From the NCBI GenBank assembly GCA_037013495.1, contig CM072807.1, forward strand, positions 27,880,802-27,944,801: 64,000 nt of DNA. The letters are read 5' to 3'. This document shows positions 24,931 to 38,939 of this stretch, piece after piece. Origin of the DNA: Hippophae tibetana (taxonomy: Eukaryota > Streptophyta > Magnoliopsida > Rosales > Elaeagnaceae). The first letter of the stretch is position 1; each line of letters begins with the position of its first letter. The translations under genes were made by a program, and so were the position numbers. The notes beneath the pieces were generated by a model. The model saw only the letters and a list, made by a program, of their open reading frames with translations. It had not been told where the DNA came from and made no database searches.

Positions 24931-27900
24931 CCTCGTGCCATTGATCAAAATTTTTATTTTTGAAAAATTTCACTTTCAACATCGAGGCGGGTCAACATGA
25001 CCCAGTTTTACCCTAACGGATACCCGGTCATATCTTGCTATTCCGGGGACGGAATCCAGCGTTCTTTTTATCAAAATTCTCATAATTCGATTTCTGAGTT
25101 ATTGACGGTCTCAATTTGAACTAAAACATCATTTTGAAAAAAAATTTAATTAACGAAGTAGATAAATACCCACGATAAATTAGATTTATTTTCTTCATTT
25201 TTTTCAAGTTTAAATTCACAGAATCCCTCAAAAAGATATATTGAGACAATTTGAAATTTCCATATGCATCAAAAAAAGGAAAACGAAAAAATAAAATTAC
25301 AATTCCCGTGAAACATAGCAAAAGAGAGATTTTTTTCAAAAATGGCTCTCATAGTAAATATTAGAATACAATTCAATCCAAAAACGTTCAAAAAACCATA
25401 TGAACGTATAATTAAAATGCAGCGGAAACAAAATGGATGGGAAAGATACCTCCTGCCATTGATCAAAATTATTTTATATTTCAAAAATTTCACTTTCAAC
25501 ATCGAGGCGGGTCAACCCGACCCGGTTTGCCCCTAACAGATACACCATCATATCTTGCTATTCCGGGGACGGAATCCAGCGTTCTTTTTATCAAAATTCT
25601 CATAATTCAATTTTTGAGTGATTGATGGTCTCAATATGAAGTAAAACATAATTTTAAATAAAAATTTAATTAATGAAGTAGGTAAATACCCACGATAAAT
25701 TAGATTTATTTTCTTAATTTTTTTCAAGTTTAAATTCCCAGAATCACTAAAAAAGATATATTGAGACAATTTCAAATTTTGTATATGCATCAAAAAAAGG
25801 AAATTGAAAAACCTAAAATTTCAATTGCCGTGAAAGAGAGCAAAACAGAGATTTTTCCAAAAATGGCTCTCAATGTAAATGTTAGAGTCGAATTCAATCC
25901 AAAAACGTTCAAAAAACCATATGAACGTATAATTTAAATGCAGCAGAAACAAAATGGATTGAAAACATACCTCCTGCCATTGATCAAAATTTTTTATTTT
26001 TGAAAAATTTCACTTTCAACATCGAGGCGGGTCAACATGACCCAGTTTTACCCTAACGGATACCCGGTCATATCTTGCTATTCCGGGGACGGGATCCAGC
26101 GTTCTTTTTATCAAAATTCTCATAATTCGATTTCTGAGTTATTGACGGTCTCAATTTGAAGTAAAACATTATTTTGAAAAAAAATTTAATTAACAAAGTA
26201 GATAAATACCCACGATAAATAAGATTTATTTTCTTCATTTTTTTCAAGTTTAAATTCACAGAATCCCTCAAAAAGATATATTGAGACAATTTGAAATTTT
26301 GTATATGCATCAAAAAAAGGAAATCGAAAAACCTAAAATTTCAATTGCCGTGAAAGAGAGCAAAACAAAGATTTTTCCAAAAATGGCTCTCAGTGTAAAT
26401 ATTAGAGTAGAATTCAATCCAAAAAAGTTCAAAAAACCATATGAACGTATAATTTAAATGCAGCAGAAACAAAATATATTGAAAACATACCTCGTGCCAT
26501 TGATCAAAATTTTTATTTTTGAAAAATTTCACTTTCAACATCGAGGCGGGTCAACATGACCCAGTTTTACCCTAACGGATACCCGGTCATATCTTGCTAT
26601 TCCGGGGACGGAATCCAGCGTTCTTTTTATCAAAATTCTCATAATTCGATTTCTGAGTTATTGACGGTCTCAATTTGAACTAAAACATCATTTTGAAAAA
26701 AAATTTAATTAACGAAGTAGATAAATACCCACGATAAATTAGATTTATTTTCTTCATTTTTTTCAAGTTTAAATTCACAGAATCCCTCAAAAAGATATAT
26801 TGAGACAATTTGAAATTTCCATATGTATCAAAAAAAGGAAAACGAAAAAATAAAATTACAATTCCCATGAAACATAGCAAAAGAGAGATTTTTTTCAAAA
26901 ATGGCTCTCATAGTAAATGGTAGAATACAATTCAATGCAAAAACGTTCAAAAAACCATATGAACGTATAATTAAAATGCAGCGGAAACAAAATGGATGGG
27001 AAAGATACCTCCTGCCATTGATCAAAAATTTTATTTTTGAAAAATTTCACTTTCAACATCGAGGCGGGTCAACCCGACCCGGTTTGCCCCTAACGGATAC
27101 TCGGTCCTATCTTGCTATTCCGGGAACGGAATCCAGCGTTCTTTTTATCAAAATTCTCATAATTCGATATCTGAGTGATTGATGGTCACAATATGAAGTA
27201 AAACATAATTTTAAATAAAAATTTAATTAATGAAGTAGATAAATACCCACGATAAATGAGATTTATTTTCTACATTTTTGCAAGTTTAAATTCCCAGAAT
27301 CACTAAAAAAGATATATTGAGACAATTTGAAATTTTCTATATGCATCAAAAAAAGGAAATCGAAAAACCTAAAATTTTAATTGCCGTGAAAGAGAGCAAA
27401 AGAGAGATTTTTCCAAAAATGGCTCTCAATGTAAATGCTAGAGTAGAATTCAATCCAAAAACGTTCAAAAAACGATATGAACGTATAATTTAAATGCAGC
27501 AGAAACAAAATGTATTGAAAACATACCTCCTGCCATTGATCAAAAAATTTTATTTTTGAAAAATTTCACTTTCAACATCGAGGCGGGTCAACATGACCCA
27601 GTTTTACCCTAATGGATACCCGGTCATATCTTGCTATTCCGGGGACGGAATCCAGCGTTCTTTTTATCAAAATTCTCATAATTCGATTTCTGAGTTATTG
27701 ACAGTCTCAATTTGAAGTAAAACATCATTTTGAAAAAAAAATTAATTAACGAAGTAGATAAATACCCACGATAAATTAGATTTATTTTCTTCATTTTTTT
27801 CAAGTTTAAATTCAGAGAATCCCTCAAAAAGATATAGTGAGACAATTTGAAATTTCCATATGCATAAAAAAAGGAAAACAAAAAAATAAAATTACAATTC

Positions 27901-29926
27901 CCTGGAAACATAGCAAAACAGAGATTTTTTTCAAAAATGGCTCTCATAGTAAATGGTAGAATACAATTCAATCCAAAAACGTTCAAAAAACGATATGAAC
28001 GTATAATATAAATGCAGCAGAAACAAAATGGATTGAAAACATACCTCCTACAATTGATCAAAATTTTTATTTTTGAAAAATTTCAATTTCAACATCGAGG
28101 CGGGTCAACATGACCCAGTTTTACCCTAACGGATACCCGGTCATATCTTGCTATTCCGGGGACGGAATCCAGCGTTCTTTTTATCAAAATTCTCATAATT
28201 CGATTTCTGAGTTATTGACGGTCTCAATTTGAAGTAAAACATCATTTTGAAAAAAAAATTAATTAACGAAGTAGATAAATACCCACGATAAATTAGATTT
28301 ATTTTCTTCATTTTTTTCAAGTTTAAATTCAAAGAATCCCTCAAAAAGATATATTGAGACAATTTGAAATTTCCATATGTATCAAAAAAAGGAAAACGAA
28401 AAAATAAAATTACAATTCCCATGAAACATAGCAAAAGAGAGATTTTTTTCAAAAATGGCTCTCATAGTAAATGGTAGAATACAATTCAATGCAAAAACGT
28501 TCAAAAAACCATATGAACGTATAATTAAAATGCAGCGGAAACAAAATGGATGGGAAAGATACCTCCTGCCATTGATCAAAAATTTTATTTTTGAAAAATT
28601 TCACTTTCAACATCGAGGAGGGTCAACCCGACCCGGTTTGCCCCTAACGGATACTCGGTCCTATCTTGCTATTCCGGGAACGGAATCCAGCGTTCTTTTT
28701 ATCAAAATTCTCATAATTCGATATCTGAGTGATTGATGGTCACAATATGAAGTAAAACATAATTTTAAATAAAAATTTAATTAATGAAGTAGATAAATAC
28801 CCACGATAAATTAGATTTATTTTCTACATTTTTGCAAGTTTAAATTCCCAGAATCACTAAAAAAGATATATTGAGAAAATTTGAAATTTTCTATATGCAT
28901 CAAAAAAAGGAAATCGAAAAACCTAAAATTTTAATTGCCGTGAAAGAGAGCAAAAGAGAGATTTTTCCAAAAATGGCTCTCAATGTAAATGCTAGAGTAG
29001 AATTCAATCCAAAAACGTTCAAAAAACGATATGAACATATAATTTAAATGCAGCAGAAACAAAATGGATTGAAAACATACCTCCTGCCATTGATCAAAAT
29101 TTTTTATTTTTGAAAAATTTCACTTTCAACATCGAGGCGGGTCAACATGACCCAGTTTTACCCTAACGGATACCCGGTCATATCTTGCTATTCCGGGGAC
29201 GGGATCCGACGTTCTTTTTATCAAAATTCTCATAATTCGATTTCTGAGTTATTGACGGTCTCAATTTGAAGTAAAACATTATTTTGAAAAAAAATTTAAT
29301 TAACGAAGTAGATAAATACCCACGATAAATAAGATTTATTTTCTTCATTTTTTTCAAGTTTAAATTCACAGAATCCCTCAAAAAGATATATTGAGACAAT
29401 TTGAAATTTCCATATGCATCAAAAAAAGGAAAACGAAAAAATAAAATTACAATTCCCTTGAAACATAGCAAAAGAGAGATTTTTTTCAAAAATGGCTCTC
29501 ATAGTAAATGGTAGAATACAATTCAATCCAAAAACGTTCAAAAAACCATATGAACGTATAATTTAAATGCAGCGGAAACAAAATGGATGGGAAAGATACC
29601 TCCTGCCATTGATCAAAATTTTATTTTTGAAAAATTTCACTTTCAACATCGAGGCGGGTCAACATGACCCAGTTTTACCCTAACGGATACTCGGTCATAT
29701 CTTGCTATTCCGGGGACGGAATCCAGCGTTCTTTTTATCAAAATTCTCATAATTCGATTTCTGAGTTATTGACGGTCTCAATATGAAGTAAAACATCATT
29801 TTGAAAAAAAATTTAATTAATGAAGTAGATAAATACCCACGATAAATTAGATTTATTTTCTACATTTTTTTCAAGTTTAAATTCCCAGAATCACTAAAAA
29901 AGATATATTGAGACAATTTGAAATTT
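24931..29926. repeat. Ten-unit block, copy 2 (shift 5186 bp)
   Basis: Anchors are 24931, 25449, 25970, 26490, 27008, 27526, 28044, 28562, 29080 and 29599. The copy follows copy 1 directly. It differs at a few bases, for example GTAAATATTAG near 25355 where copy 1 has GTAAATGGTAG, and CAACCCGACC near 25513 where copy 1 has CAACCTGACC. It ends in M58: after TCACTAAAAAAG the sequence switches to the second half of an M49-like unit at 29927, so one unit is skipped and later matches run at 4667 bp. Confidence 0.9.
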
Positions 29927-32900
29927 CCATATGCATCAAAAAAAGGAAAACAAAAAAATAAAATTACAATTCCCGTGAAACATAGCAAAAGAAAGATTTT
30001 TTTCAAAAATGGCTCTCATAGTAAATATTAGAATACAATTCAATCCAAAAACGTTCAAAAAACCATATGAACGTATAATTAAAATGCAGCGGAAACAAAA
30101 TGGATGGGAAAGATACCTCCTGCCATTGATCAAAATTATTTTATATTTCAAAAATTTCACTTTCAACATCGAGGCGGGTCAACCCGACCCGGTTTGCCCC
30201 TAACAGATACACCATCATATCTTGCTATTCCGGGGACGGAATCCAGCGTTCTTTTTATCAAAATTCTCATAATTCAATTTTTGAGTGATTGATGGTCTCA
30301 ATATGAAGTAAAACATAATTTTAAATAAAAATTTAATTAATGAAGTAGGTAAATACCCACGATAAATTAGATTTATTTTCTTAATTTTTTTCAAGTTTAA
30401 ATTCCCAGAATCACTAAAAAAGATATATTGAGACAATTTGAAATTTTCTATATGCATCAAAAAAAGGAAATCGAAAAACCTAAAATTTCAATTGCCGTGA
30501 AAGAGAGCAAAACAGAGATTTTTCCAAAAATGGCTCTCAATGTAAATGTTAGAGTAGAATTCAAGCCAAAAACGTTCAAAAAACGATATGAACGTATAAT
30601 TTAAATGCAGCAGAAACAAAATGGATTGAAAACATACCTCCTGCCATTGATCAAAATTTTTATTTTTGAAAAATTTCACTTTCAACATCGAGGCGGGTCA
30701 ACATGACCCAGTTTTACCCTAACGGATACCCGTTCATATCTTGCTATTCCGGGGACGGAATCCAGCGTTCTTTTTATCAAAATTCTCATAATTCGATTTC
30801 TGAGTTATTGACGGTCTCAATTTGAAGTAAAACATCATTTTGAAAAAAAATTTAATTAACGAAGTAGATAAATACCCACGATAAATTAGATTTATTTTCT
30901 TCATTTTTTTCAAGTTTAAATTCACAGAATCCCTCAAAAAGATATATTGAGACAATTTGAAATTTCCATATGCATCAAAAATAGGAAAACGAAAAAATAA
31001 AATTACAATTCCCGTGAAACATAGCAAAAGAGAGATTTTTTTTCAAAAATGGCCCTCATAGTAAATGGTAGAATACAATTCAATCCAAAAACGTTCAAAA
31101 ATCCATATGAACGTATAATTTAAATGCAGCGGAAACAAAATGGATGGGAAAGATACCTCCTGCTATTGATCAAAATTATTTTATATTTCAAAAATTTCAC
31201 TTTCAACATCGAGGCGGGTCAACCCGACCCGGTTTGACCCTAACAGATACACCATCGTATCTTGCTATTCCGGGGACGGAATCCAGCGTTCTTTTTATCA
31301 AAATTCTCATAATTCGATTTCTGAGTTATTGACGGTCTCAATTTGAAGTAAAACATCATTTTGAAAAAAAATTTAATTAACGAAGTAGATAAATACCCAC
31401 GATAAATTAGATTTATTTTCTTCATTTTTTTCAAGTTTAAATTCAGAGAATCCCTCAAAAAGATATATTGAGACAATTTGAAATTTCCATATGCATCAAA
31501 AAAAGGAAAAGGAAAAAATAAAATTACAATTCCTTTGAAACATAGCAAAAGAGAGATTTTTTTCAAAAATGGCTCTCATAGTAAATGGTAGAATACAATT
31601 CAATCCAAATACGTTCAAAAAACGATATGAACGTATAATTTAAATGCAGCGGAAACAAAATGGATGGGAAAGATACCTCCTGCCATTGATCAAAAATTTT
31701 TATTTTTGAAAAATTTCACTTTCAACATCGAGGCGGGTCGACATGACCCAGTTTTACCCTAACGGATACCCGGTCATATCTTGCTATTCCAGGGACGGAA
31801 TCCAGCGTTCTTTTTATCAAAATTCTCATAATTCGATTTCTGAGTTATTGACGGTCTCAATTTGAAGTAAAACATCATTTTGAAAAAAAATTTAATTAAC
31901 GAAGTAGATAAATACCCACGATAAATTAGATTTATTTTCTTCATTTTTTTCAAGTTTAAATTCAGAGAATCCCTCAAAAAGATATATTGAGACAATTTGA
32001 AATTTCCATATGCATCAAAAAAAGGAAAACGAAAAAATAAAATTACAATTCCCTTGAAACATAGCAAAAGAGAGATTTTTTTCAAAAATGGCTCTCATAG
32101 TAAATGGTAGAATACAATTCAATCCAAAAACGTTCAACAAACCATATGAACGTATAATTTAAATGCAGCGGAAACAAAATGGATGGGAAAGATACCTCCT
32201 GCCATTGATCAAAATTATTTTATATTTCAAAAATTTCAGTTTCAACATCGAGGAGGGTCAACCCGACCCGGTTTGACCCTAACGGATACACGATCGTATC
32301 TTGCTATTCTGGGGACGGAATCCAGCGTTCTTTTTATCAAAATTCTCATAATTCGATTTCTGAGTAATTGATGGTCTCAATATGAAGTAAAACATAATTT
32401 TAAATAAAAATTTAATTAATGAAGTAGATAAATACCCACGATAAATTAGATTTATTTTTCACATTTTTTTGAAGTTTAAATTCCCCGAATCACTAAAAAA
32501 GATATATTGAGACAAATTGAAATTTTCTATATGCATCAAAAAAAGGAAATCGAAAAACCTAAAATTTCAATTGCCGTGAAAGAGAGCAAAACAGAGATTT
32601 TTCCAAAAATGGCTCTCAGTGTAAATGTTATAGTAGAATTCAATCCAAAAAAGTTCAAAAACCCATATGAACGTATAATTTAAATGCAGCAGAAACAAAA
32701 TGTATTGAAAACATACCTCCTGCCATTGATCAAAAAATTTTATTTTTGAAAAATTTCAATTTCAACATCGAGGTGGGTCAACATGACCCAGTTTTACCCT
32801 AACGGATACCCGGTCATATCTTGCTATTCTGGCGACGGAATCCAGCGTTCTTTTTATCAAAATTCTCATAATTCGATTTCTGAGTTATTGACGGTCTCAA

Positions 32901-33323
32901 TTTGAAGTAAAACATCATTTTGAAAAAAAACTTAATTAACGAATTAGATAAATACCCACGATAAATTAGATTTATTTTCTTCATTTTATTCAAGTTTAAA
33001 TTCACAGAATCTCTCAAAAAGATATATTGAGACAATTTGAAATTTCCATATGCATCAAAAATAGGAAAACGAAAAAATAAAATTACAATTCCCGTGAAAC
33101 ATAGCAAAAGAGAGATTTTTTTCAAAAATGGCCCTCATAGTAAATGGTAGAATACAATTCAATCCAAAAACGTTCAAAAATCCATATGAACGTATAATTT
33201 AAATCCAGCGGAAACAAAATGGATGGGAAAGATACCTCCTGCCATTGATCAAAATTATTTTATATTTCAAAAATTTCACTTTCAACATCGAGGCGGGTCA
33301 ACATGACCCAGTTTTACCCTAAC
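29927..33323. repeat. Units M58b-M65a, source or partner of later copies
   Basis: Anchors are 30116, 30637, 31156, 31676, 32195, 32716 and 33235. M59-M63 recur at 39976-42054 (shift 9860, then 9859 bp). M60-M65 recur at 47763-50360 (shift 17126/17125 bp). Markers are CCCGTTCATATC near 30729, GGCCCTCATAG near 31051, GGTCGACATGACC near 31737, TTCAACAAACC near 32134, ATTTTTCACATTTTTTTG near 32453 and CTGGCGACGG near 32829. The class pattern is I, II, I, I, I, II, I. Confidence 0.88.
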
Positions 33324-36300
33324 GGATACCCGGTCATATCTTGCTATTCCGGGGACGGGATCCGGCGTTCTTTTTATCAAAATTCTCATAATTCGATTTC
33401 TGAGTTATTGACGGTCTCAATTTGAAGTAAAACATTATTTTGAAAAAAAATTTAATTAACGAAGTAGATAAATACCCACGATAAATAAGATTTATTTTCT
33501 TCATTTTTTTCAAGTTTAAATTCACAGAATCCCTCAAAAAGATATATTGAGACAATTTGAAATTTCCATATGCATCAAAAAAAGGAAAACGAAAAAATAA
33601 AATTACAATTCCCTTGAAACATAGCAAAAGAGAGATTTTTTTCAAAAATGGCTCTCATAGTAAATGGTAGAATACAATTCAATCCAAAAACGTTCAAAAA
33701 ACCATATGAACGTATAATTTAAATGCAGCGGAAACAAAATGGATGGGAAAGATACCTCCTGCCATTGATCAAAATTTTATTTTTGAAAAATTTCACTTTC
33801 AACATCGAGGCGGGTCAACATGACCCAGTTTTACCCTAACGGATACTCGGTCATATCTTGCTATTCCGGGGACGGAATCCAGCGTTCTTTTTATCAAAAT
33901 TCTCATAATTCGATTTCTGAGTTATTGACGGTCTCAATATGAAGTAAAACATCATTTTGAAAAAAAATTTAATTAATGAAGTAGATAAATACCCACGATA
34001 AATTAGATTTATTTTCTACATTTTTTTCAAGTTTAAATTCCCAGAATCACTAAAAAAGATATATTGAGACAATTTGAAATTTTGTATATGCATCAAAAAA
34101 AGGAAATCGAAAAACCTAAAATTTCAATTGCCGTGAAAGAGAGCAAAACAAAGATTTTTCCAAAAATGGCTCTCAGTGTAAATATTAGAGTAGAATTCAA
34201 TCCAAAAAAGTTCAAAAAACCATATGAACGTATAATTTAAATGCAGCAGAAACAAAATATATTGAAAACATACCTCGTGCCATTGATCAAAATTTTTATT
34301 TTTGAAAAATTTCACTTTCAACATCGAGGCGGGTCAACATGACCCAGTTTTACCCTAACGGATACCCGGTCATATCTTGCTATTCCGGGGACGGAATCCA
34401 GCGTTCTTTTTATCAAAATTCTCATAATTCGATTTCTGAGTTATTGACGGTCTCAATTTGAACTAAAACATCATTTTGAAAAAAAATTTAATTAACGAAG
34501 TAGATAAATACCCACGATAAATTAGATTTATTTTCTTCATTTTTTTCAAGTTTAAATTCACAGAATCCCTCAAAAAGATATATTGAGACAATTTGAAATT
34601 TCCATATGCATCAAAAAAAGGAAAACGAAAAAATAAAATTACAATTCCCGTGAAACATAGCAAAAGAGAGATTTTTTTCAAAAATAACTCTCATAGTAAA
34701 TGGTAGAATACAATTCAATCCAAAAACGTTCAAAAAACCATATGAACGTATAATTAAAATGCAGCGGAAACAAAATGGATGGGAAAGATACCTCCTGCCA
34801 TTGATCAAAATTATTTTATATTTCAAAAATTTCACTTTCAACATCGAGGCGGGTCAACCCGACCCGGTTTGCCCCTAACAGATACACCATCATATCTTGC
34901 TATTCCGGGGACGGAATCCAGCGTTCTTTTTATCAAAATTCTCATAATTCAATTTTTGAGTGATTGATGGTCTCAATATGAAGTAAAACATAATTTTAAA
35001 TAAAAATTTAATTAATGAAGTAGGTAAATACCCACGATAAATTAGATTTATTTTCTTAATTTTTTTCAAGTTTAAATTCCCAGAATCACTAAAAAAGATA
35101 TATTGAGACAATTTCAAATTTTGTATATGCATCAAAAAAAGGAAATTGAAAAACCTAAAATTTCAATTGCCGTGAAAGAGAGCAAAACAGAGATTTTTCC
35201 AAAAATGGCTCTCAATGTAAATGTTAGAGTCGAATTCAATCCAAAAACGTTCAAAAAACCATATGAACGTATAATTTAAATGCAGCAGAAACAAAATGGA
35301 TTGAAAACATACCTCCTGCCATTGATCAAAATTTTTTATTTTTGAAAAATTTCACTTTCAACATCGAGGCGGGTCAACATGACCCAGTTTTACCCTAACG
35401 GATACCCGGTCATATCTTGCTATTCCGGGGACGGGATCCAGCGTTCTTTTTATCAAAATTCTCATAATTCGATTTCTGAGTTATTGACGGTCTCAATTTG
35501 AAGTAAAACATTATTTTGAAAAAAAAATTAATTAACAAAGTAGATAAATACCCACGATAAATAAGATTTATTTTCTTCATTTTTTTCAAGTTTAAATTCA
35601 CAGAATCCCTCAAAAAGATATATTGAGACAATTTGAAATTTTGTATATGCATCAAAAAAAGGAATCGAAAAACCTAAAATTTCAATTGCCGTGAAAGAGA
35701 GCAAAACAAAGATTTTTCCAAAAATGGCTCTCAGTGTAAATATTAGAGTAGAATTCAATCCAAAAAAGTTCAAAAAACCATATGAACGTATAATTTAAAT
35801 GCAGCAGAAACAAAATATATTGAAAACATACCTCGTGCCATTGATCAAAATTTTTATTTTTGAAAAATTTCACTTTCAACATCGAGGCGGGTCAACATGA
35901 CCCAGTTTTACCCTAACGGATACCCGGTCATATCTTGCTATTCCGGGGACGGAATCCAGCGTTCTTTTTATCAAAATTCTCATAATTCGATTTCTGAGTT
36001 ATTGACGGTCTCAATTTGAACTAAAACATCATTTTGAAAAAAAATTTAATTAACGAAGTAGATAAATACCCACGATAAATTAGATTTATTTTCTTCATTT
36101 TTTTCAAGTTTAAATTCACAGAATCCCTCAAAAAGATATATTGAGACAATTTGAAATTTCCATATGTATCAAAAAAAGGAAAACGAAAAAATAAAATTAC
36201 AATTCCCATGAAACATAGCAAAAGAGAGATTTTTTTCAAAAATGGCTCTCATAGTAAATGGTAGAATACAATTCAATGCAAAAACGTTCAAAAAACCATA

Positions 36301-37545
36301 TGAACGTATAATTAAAATGCAGCGGAAACAAAATGGATGGGAAAGATACCTCCTGCCATTGATCAAAAATTTTATTTTTGAAAAATTTCACTTTCAACAT
36401 CGAGGCGGGTCAACCCGACCCGGTTTGCCCCTAACGGATACTCGGTCCTATCTTGCTATTCCGGGAACGGAATCCAGCGTTCTTTTTATCAAAATTCTCA
36501 TAATTCGATATCTGAGTGATTGATGGTCACAATATGAAGTAAAACATAATTTTAAATAAAAATTTAATTAATGAAGTAGATAAATACCCACGATAAATTA
36601 GATTTATTTTCTACATTTTTGCAAGTTTAAATTCCCAGAATCACTAAAAAAGATATATTGAGACAATTTGAAATTTTCTATATGCATCAAAAAAAGGAAA
36701 TCGAAAAACCTAAAATTTTAATTGCCGTGAAAGAGAGCAAAAGAGAGATTTTTCCAAAAATGGCTCTCAATGTAAATGCTAGAGTAGAATTCAATCCAAA
36801 AACGTTCAAAAAACGATATGAACGTATAATTTAAATGCAGCAGAAACAAAATGTATTGAAAACATACCTCCTGCCATTGATCAAAAAATTTTATTTTTGA
36901 AAAATTTCACTTTCAACATCGAGGCGGGTCAACATGACCCAGTTTTACCCTAATGGATACCCGGTCATATCTTGCTATTCCGGGGACGAAATCCAGCGTT
37001 CTTTTTATCAAAATTCTCATAATTCGATTTCTGAGTTATTGACAGTCTCAATTTGAAGTAAAACATCATTTTGAAAAAAAAATTAATTAACGAAGTAGAT
37101 AAATACCCACGATAAATTAGATTTATTTTCTTCATTTTTTTCAAGTTTAAATTCAGAGAATCCCTCAAAAAGATATAGTGAGACAATTTGAAATTTCCAT
37201 ATGCATAAAAAAAGGAAAACAAAAAAATAAAATTACAATTCCCTGGAAACATAGCAAAACAGAGATTTTTTTCAAAAATGGCTCTCATAGTAAATGGTAG
37301 AATACAATTCAATCCAAAAACGTTCAAAAAACGATATGAACGTATAATATAAATGCAGCAGAAACAAAATGGATTGAAAACATACCTCCTACAATTGATC
37401 AAAATTTTTATTTTTGAAAAATTTCAATTTCAACATCGAGGCGGGTCAACATGACCCAGTTTTACCCTAACGGATACCCGGTCATATCTTGCTATTCCGG
37501 GGACGGAATCCAGCGTTCTTTTTATCAAAATTCTCATAATTCGAT
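33324..37545. repeat. Shifted copy of the ten-unit block (shift 9342/9341 bp)
   Basis: M66-M73a (anchors 33755, 34273, 34791, 35312, 35831, 36349, 36867, 37385) match M48-M55a. The shift changes from 9342 to 9341 because one A is missing near 35662 (AAGGAATCG for AAGGAAATCG). M71 has the common CGATAAATTAG where both M43 and M53 have CGATAAATGAG. This suggests the copying preceded that mutation's spread by the 5186 bp duplication, or that it was corrected later. A private change is AAAATAACTCTC near 34682. Confidence 0.87.
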
Positions 37546-38939
37546 TTCTGAGTTATTGACGGTCTCAATTTGAAGTAAAACATTATTTTGAAAAAAAATT
37601 TAATTAACGAAGTAGATAAATACCCACGATAAATAAGATTTATTTTCTTCATATTTTTCAAGTTTAAATTCAAAGAATCCCTCAAAAAGATATATTGAGA
37701 CAATTTGAAATTTCCATATGCATCAAAAAAAGGAAAACAAAAAAATAAAATTACAATTCCCGTGAAACATAGCAAAAGAAAGATTTTTTTCAAAAATAGC
37801 TCTCATAGTAAATGGTAGAATACAATTCAATGCAAAAACGTTCAAAAAACGATATGAACGTATAATTAAAATGCAGCGGAAACAAAATGGATGGGAAAGA
37901 TACCTCCTGCCATTGATCAAAAATTTTATTTTTGAAAAATTTCACTTTCAACATCGAGGCGGGTCAACATGACCCAGTTTTACCCTAACGGATACTCGGT
38001 CCTATCTTGCTATTCCGGGGACGGAATCCAGCGTTCTTTTTATCAAAATTCTCATAATTCGATATCTGAGTGATTGATGGTCACAATATGAAGTAAAACA
38101 TAATTTTAAATAAAAATTTAATTAATGAAGTAGATAAATACCCACGATAAATTAGATTTATTTTCTACATTTTTTCAAGTTTAAATTCCCAGAATCACTA
38201 AAAAAGATATATTGAGACAATTTGAAATTTTCTATATGCATCAAAAAAAGGAAATCGAAAAACCTAAAATTTTAATTGCCGTGAAAGAGAGCAAAAGAGA
38301 GATTTTTCCAAAAATGGCTCTCAATGTAAATGCTAGAGTAGAATTCAATCCAAAAACGTTCAAAAAACGATATGAACGTATAATTTAAATGCAGCAGAAA
38401 CAAAATGGATTGAAAACATACCTCCTGCCATTGATCAAAATTTTTTATTTTTGAAAAATTTCACTTTCAACATAGAGGCGGGTCAACATGACCGAGTTTT
38501 ACCCTAACGGATACCCGGTCATATCTTGCTATTCCGGGGACGGGATCCAGCGTTCTTTTTATCAAAATTCTCATAATTCGATTTCTAAGTTATTGACGGT
38601 CTCAATTTGAAGTAAAACATTATTTTGAAAAAAAATTTAATTAACAAAGTAGATAAATACCCACGATAAATAAGATTTATTTTCTTCATTTTTTTCAAGT
38701 TTAAATTCACAGAATCCCTCAAAAAGATATATTGAGACAATTTGAAATTTCCATATGCATCAAAAAAAGGAAAACGAAAAAATAAAATTACAATTCCCTT
38801 GAAACATAGCAAAAGAGAGATTTTTTTCAAAAATGGCTCTCATAGTAAATGGTAGAATACAATTCAATCCAAAAACGTTCAAAAAACCATATGAACGTAT
38901 AATTTAAATGCAGCGGAAACAAAATGGATGGGAAAGATA
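37546..38939. repeat. Segment matching 13.69-15.08 kb, 23.86 kb away
   Basis: From the middle of M73 to the end of M75 the sequence leaves the neighbouring pattern and matches M27b-M29 with a shift of 23858 bp. Shared rare markers are CTTCATATTTTTCAAG near 13794 and 37649, AAAATAGCTCTC near 13936 and 37794, CAACATAGAGGCGGG near 14611 and 38469, and TTTCTAAGTTATTG near 14724 and 38582. The switch point is between 37545 and 37583. Its own private change is GACCGAGTTTTACC near 38491. Confidence 0.85.
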
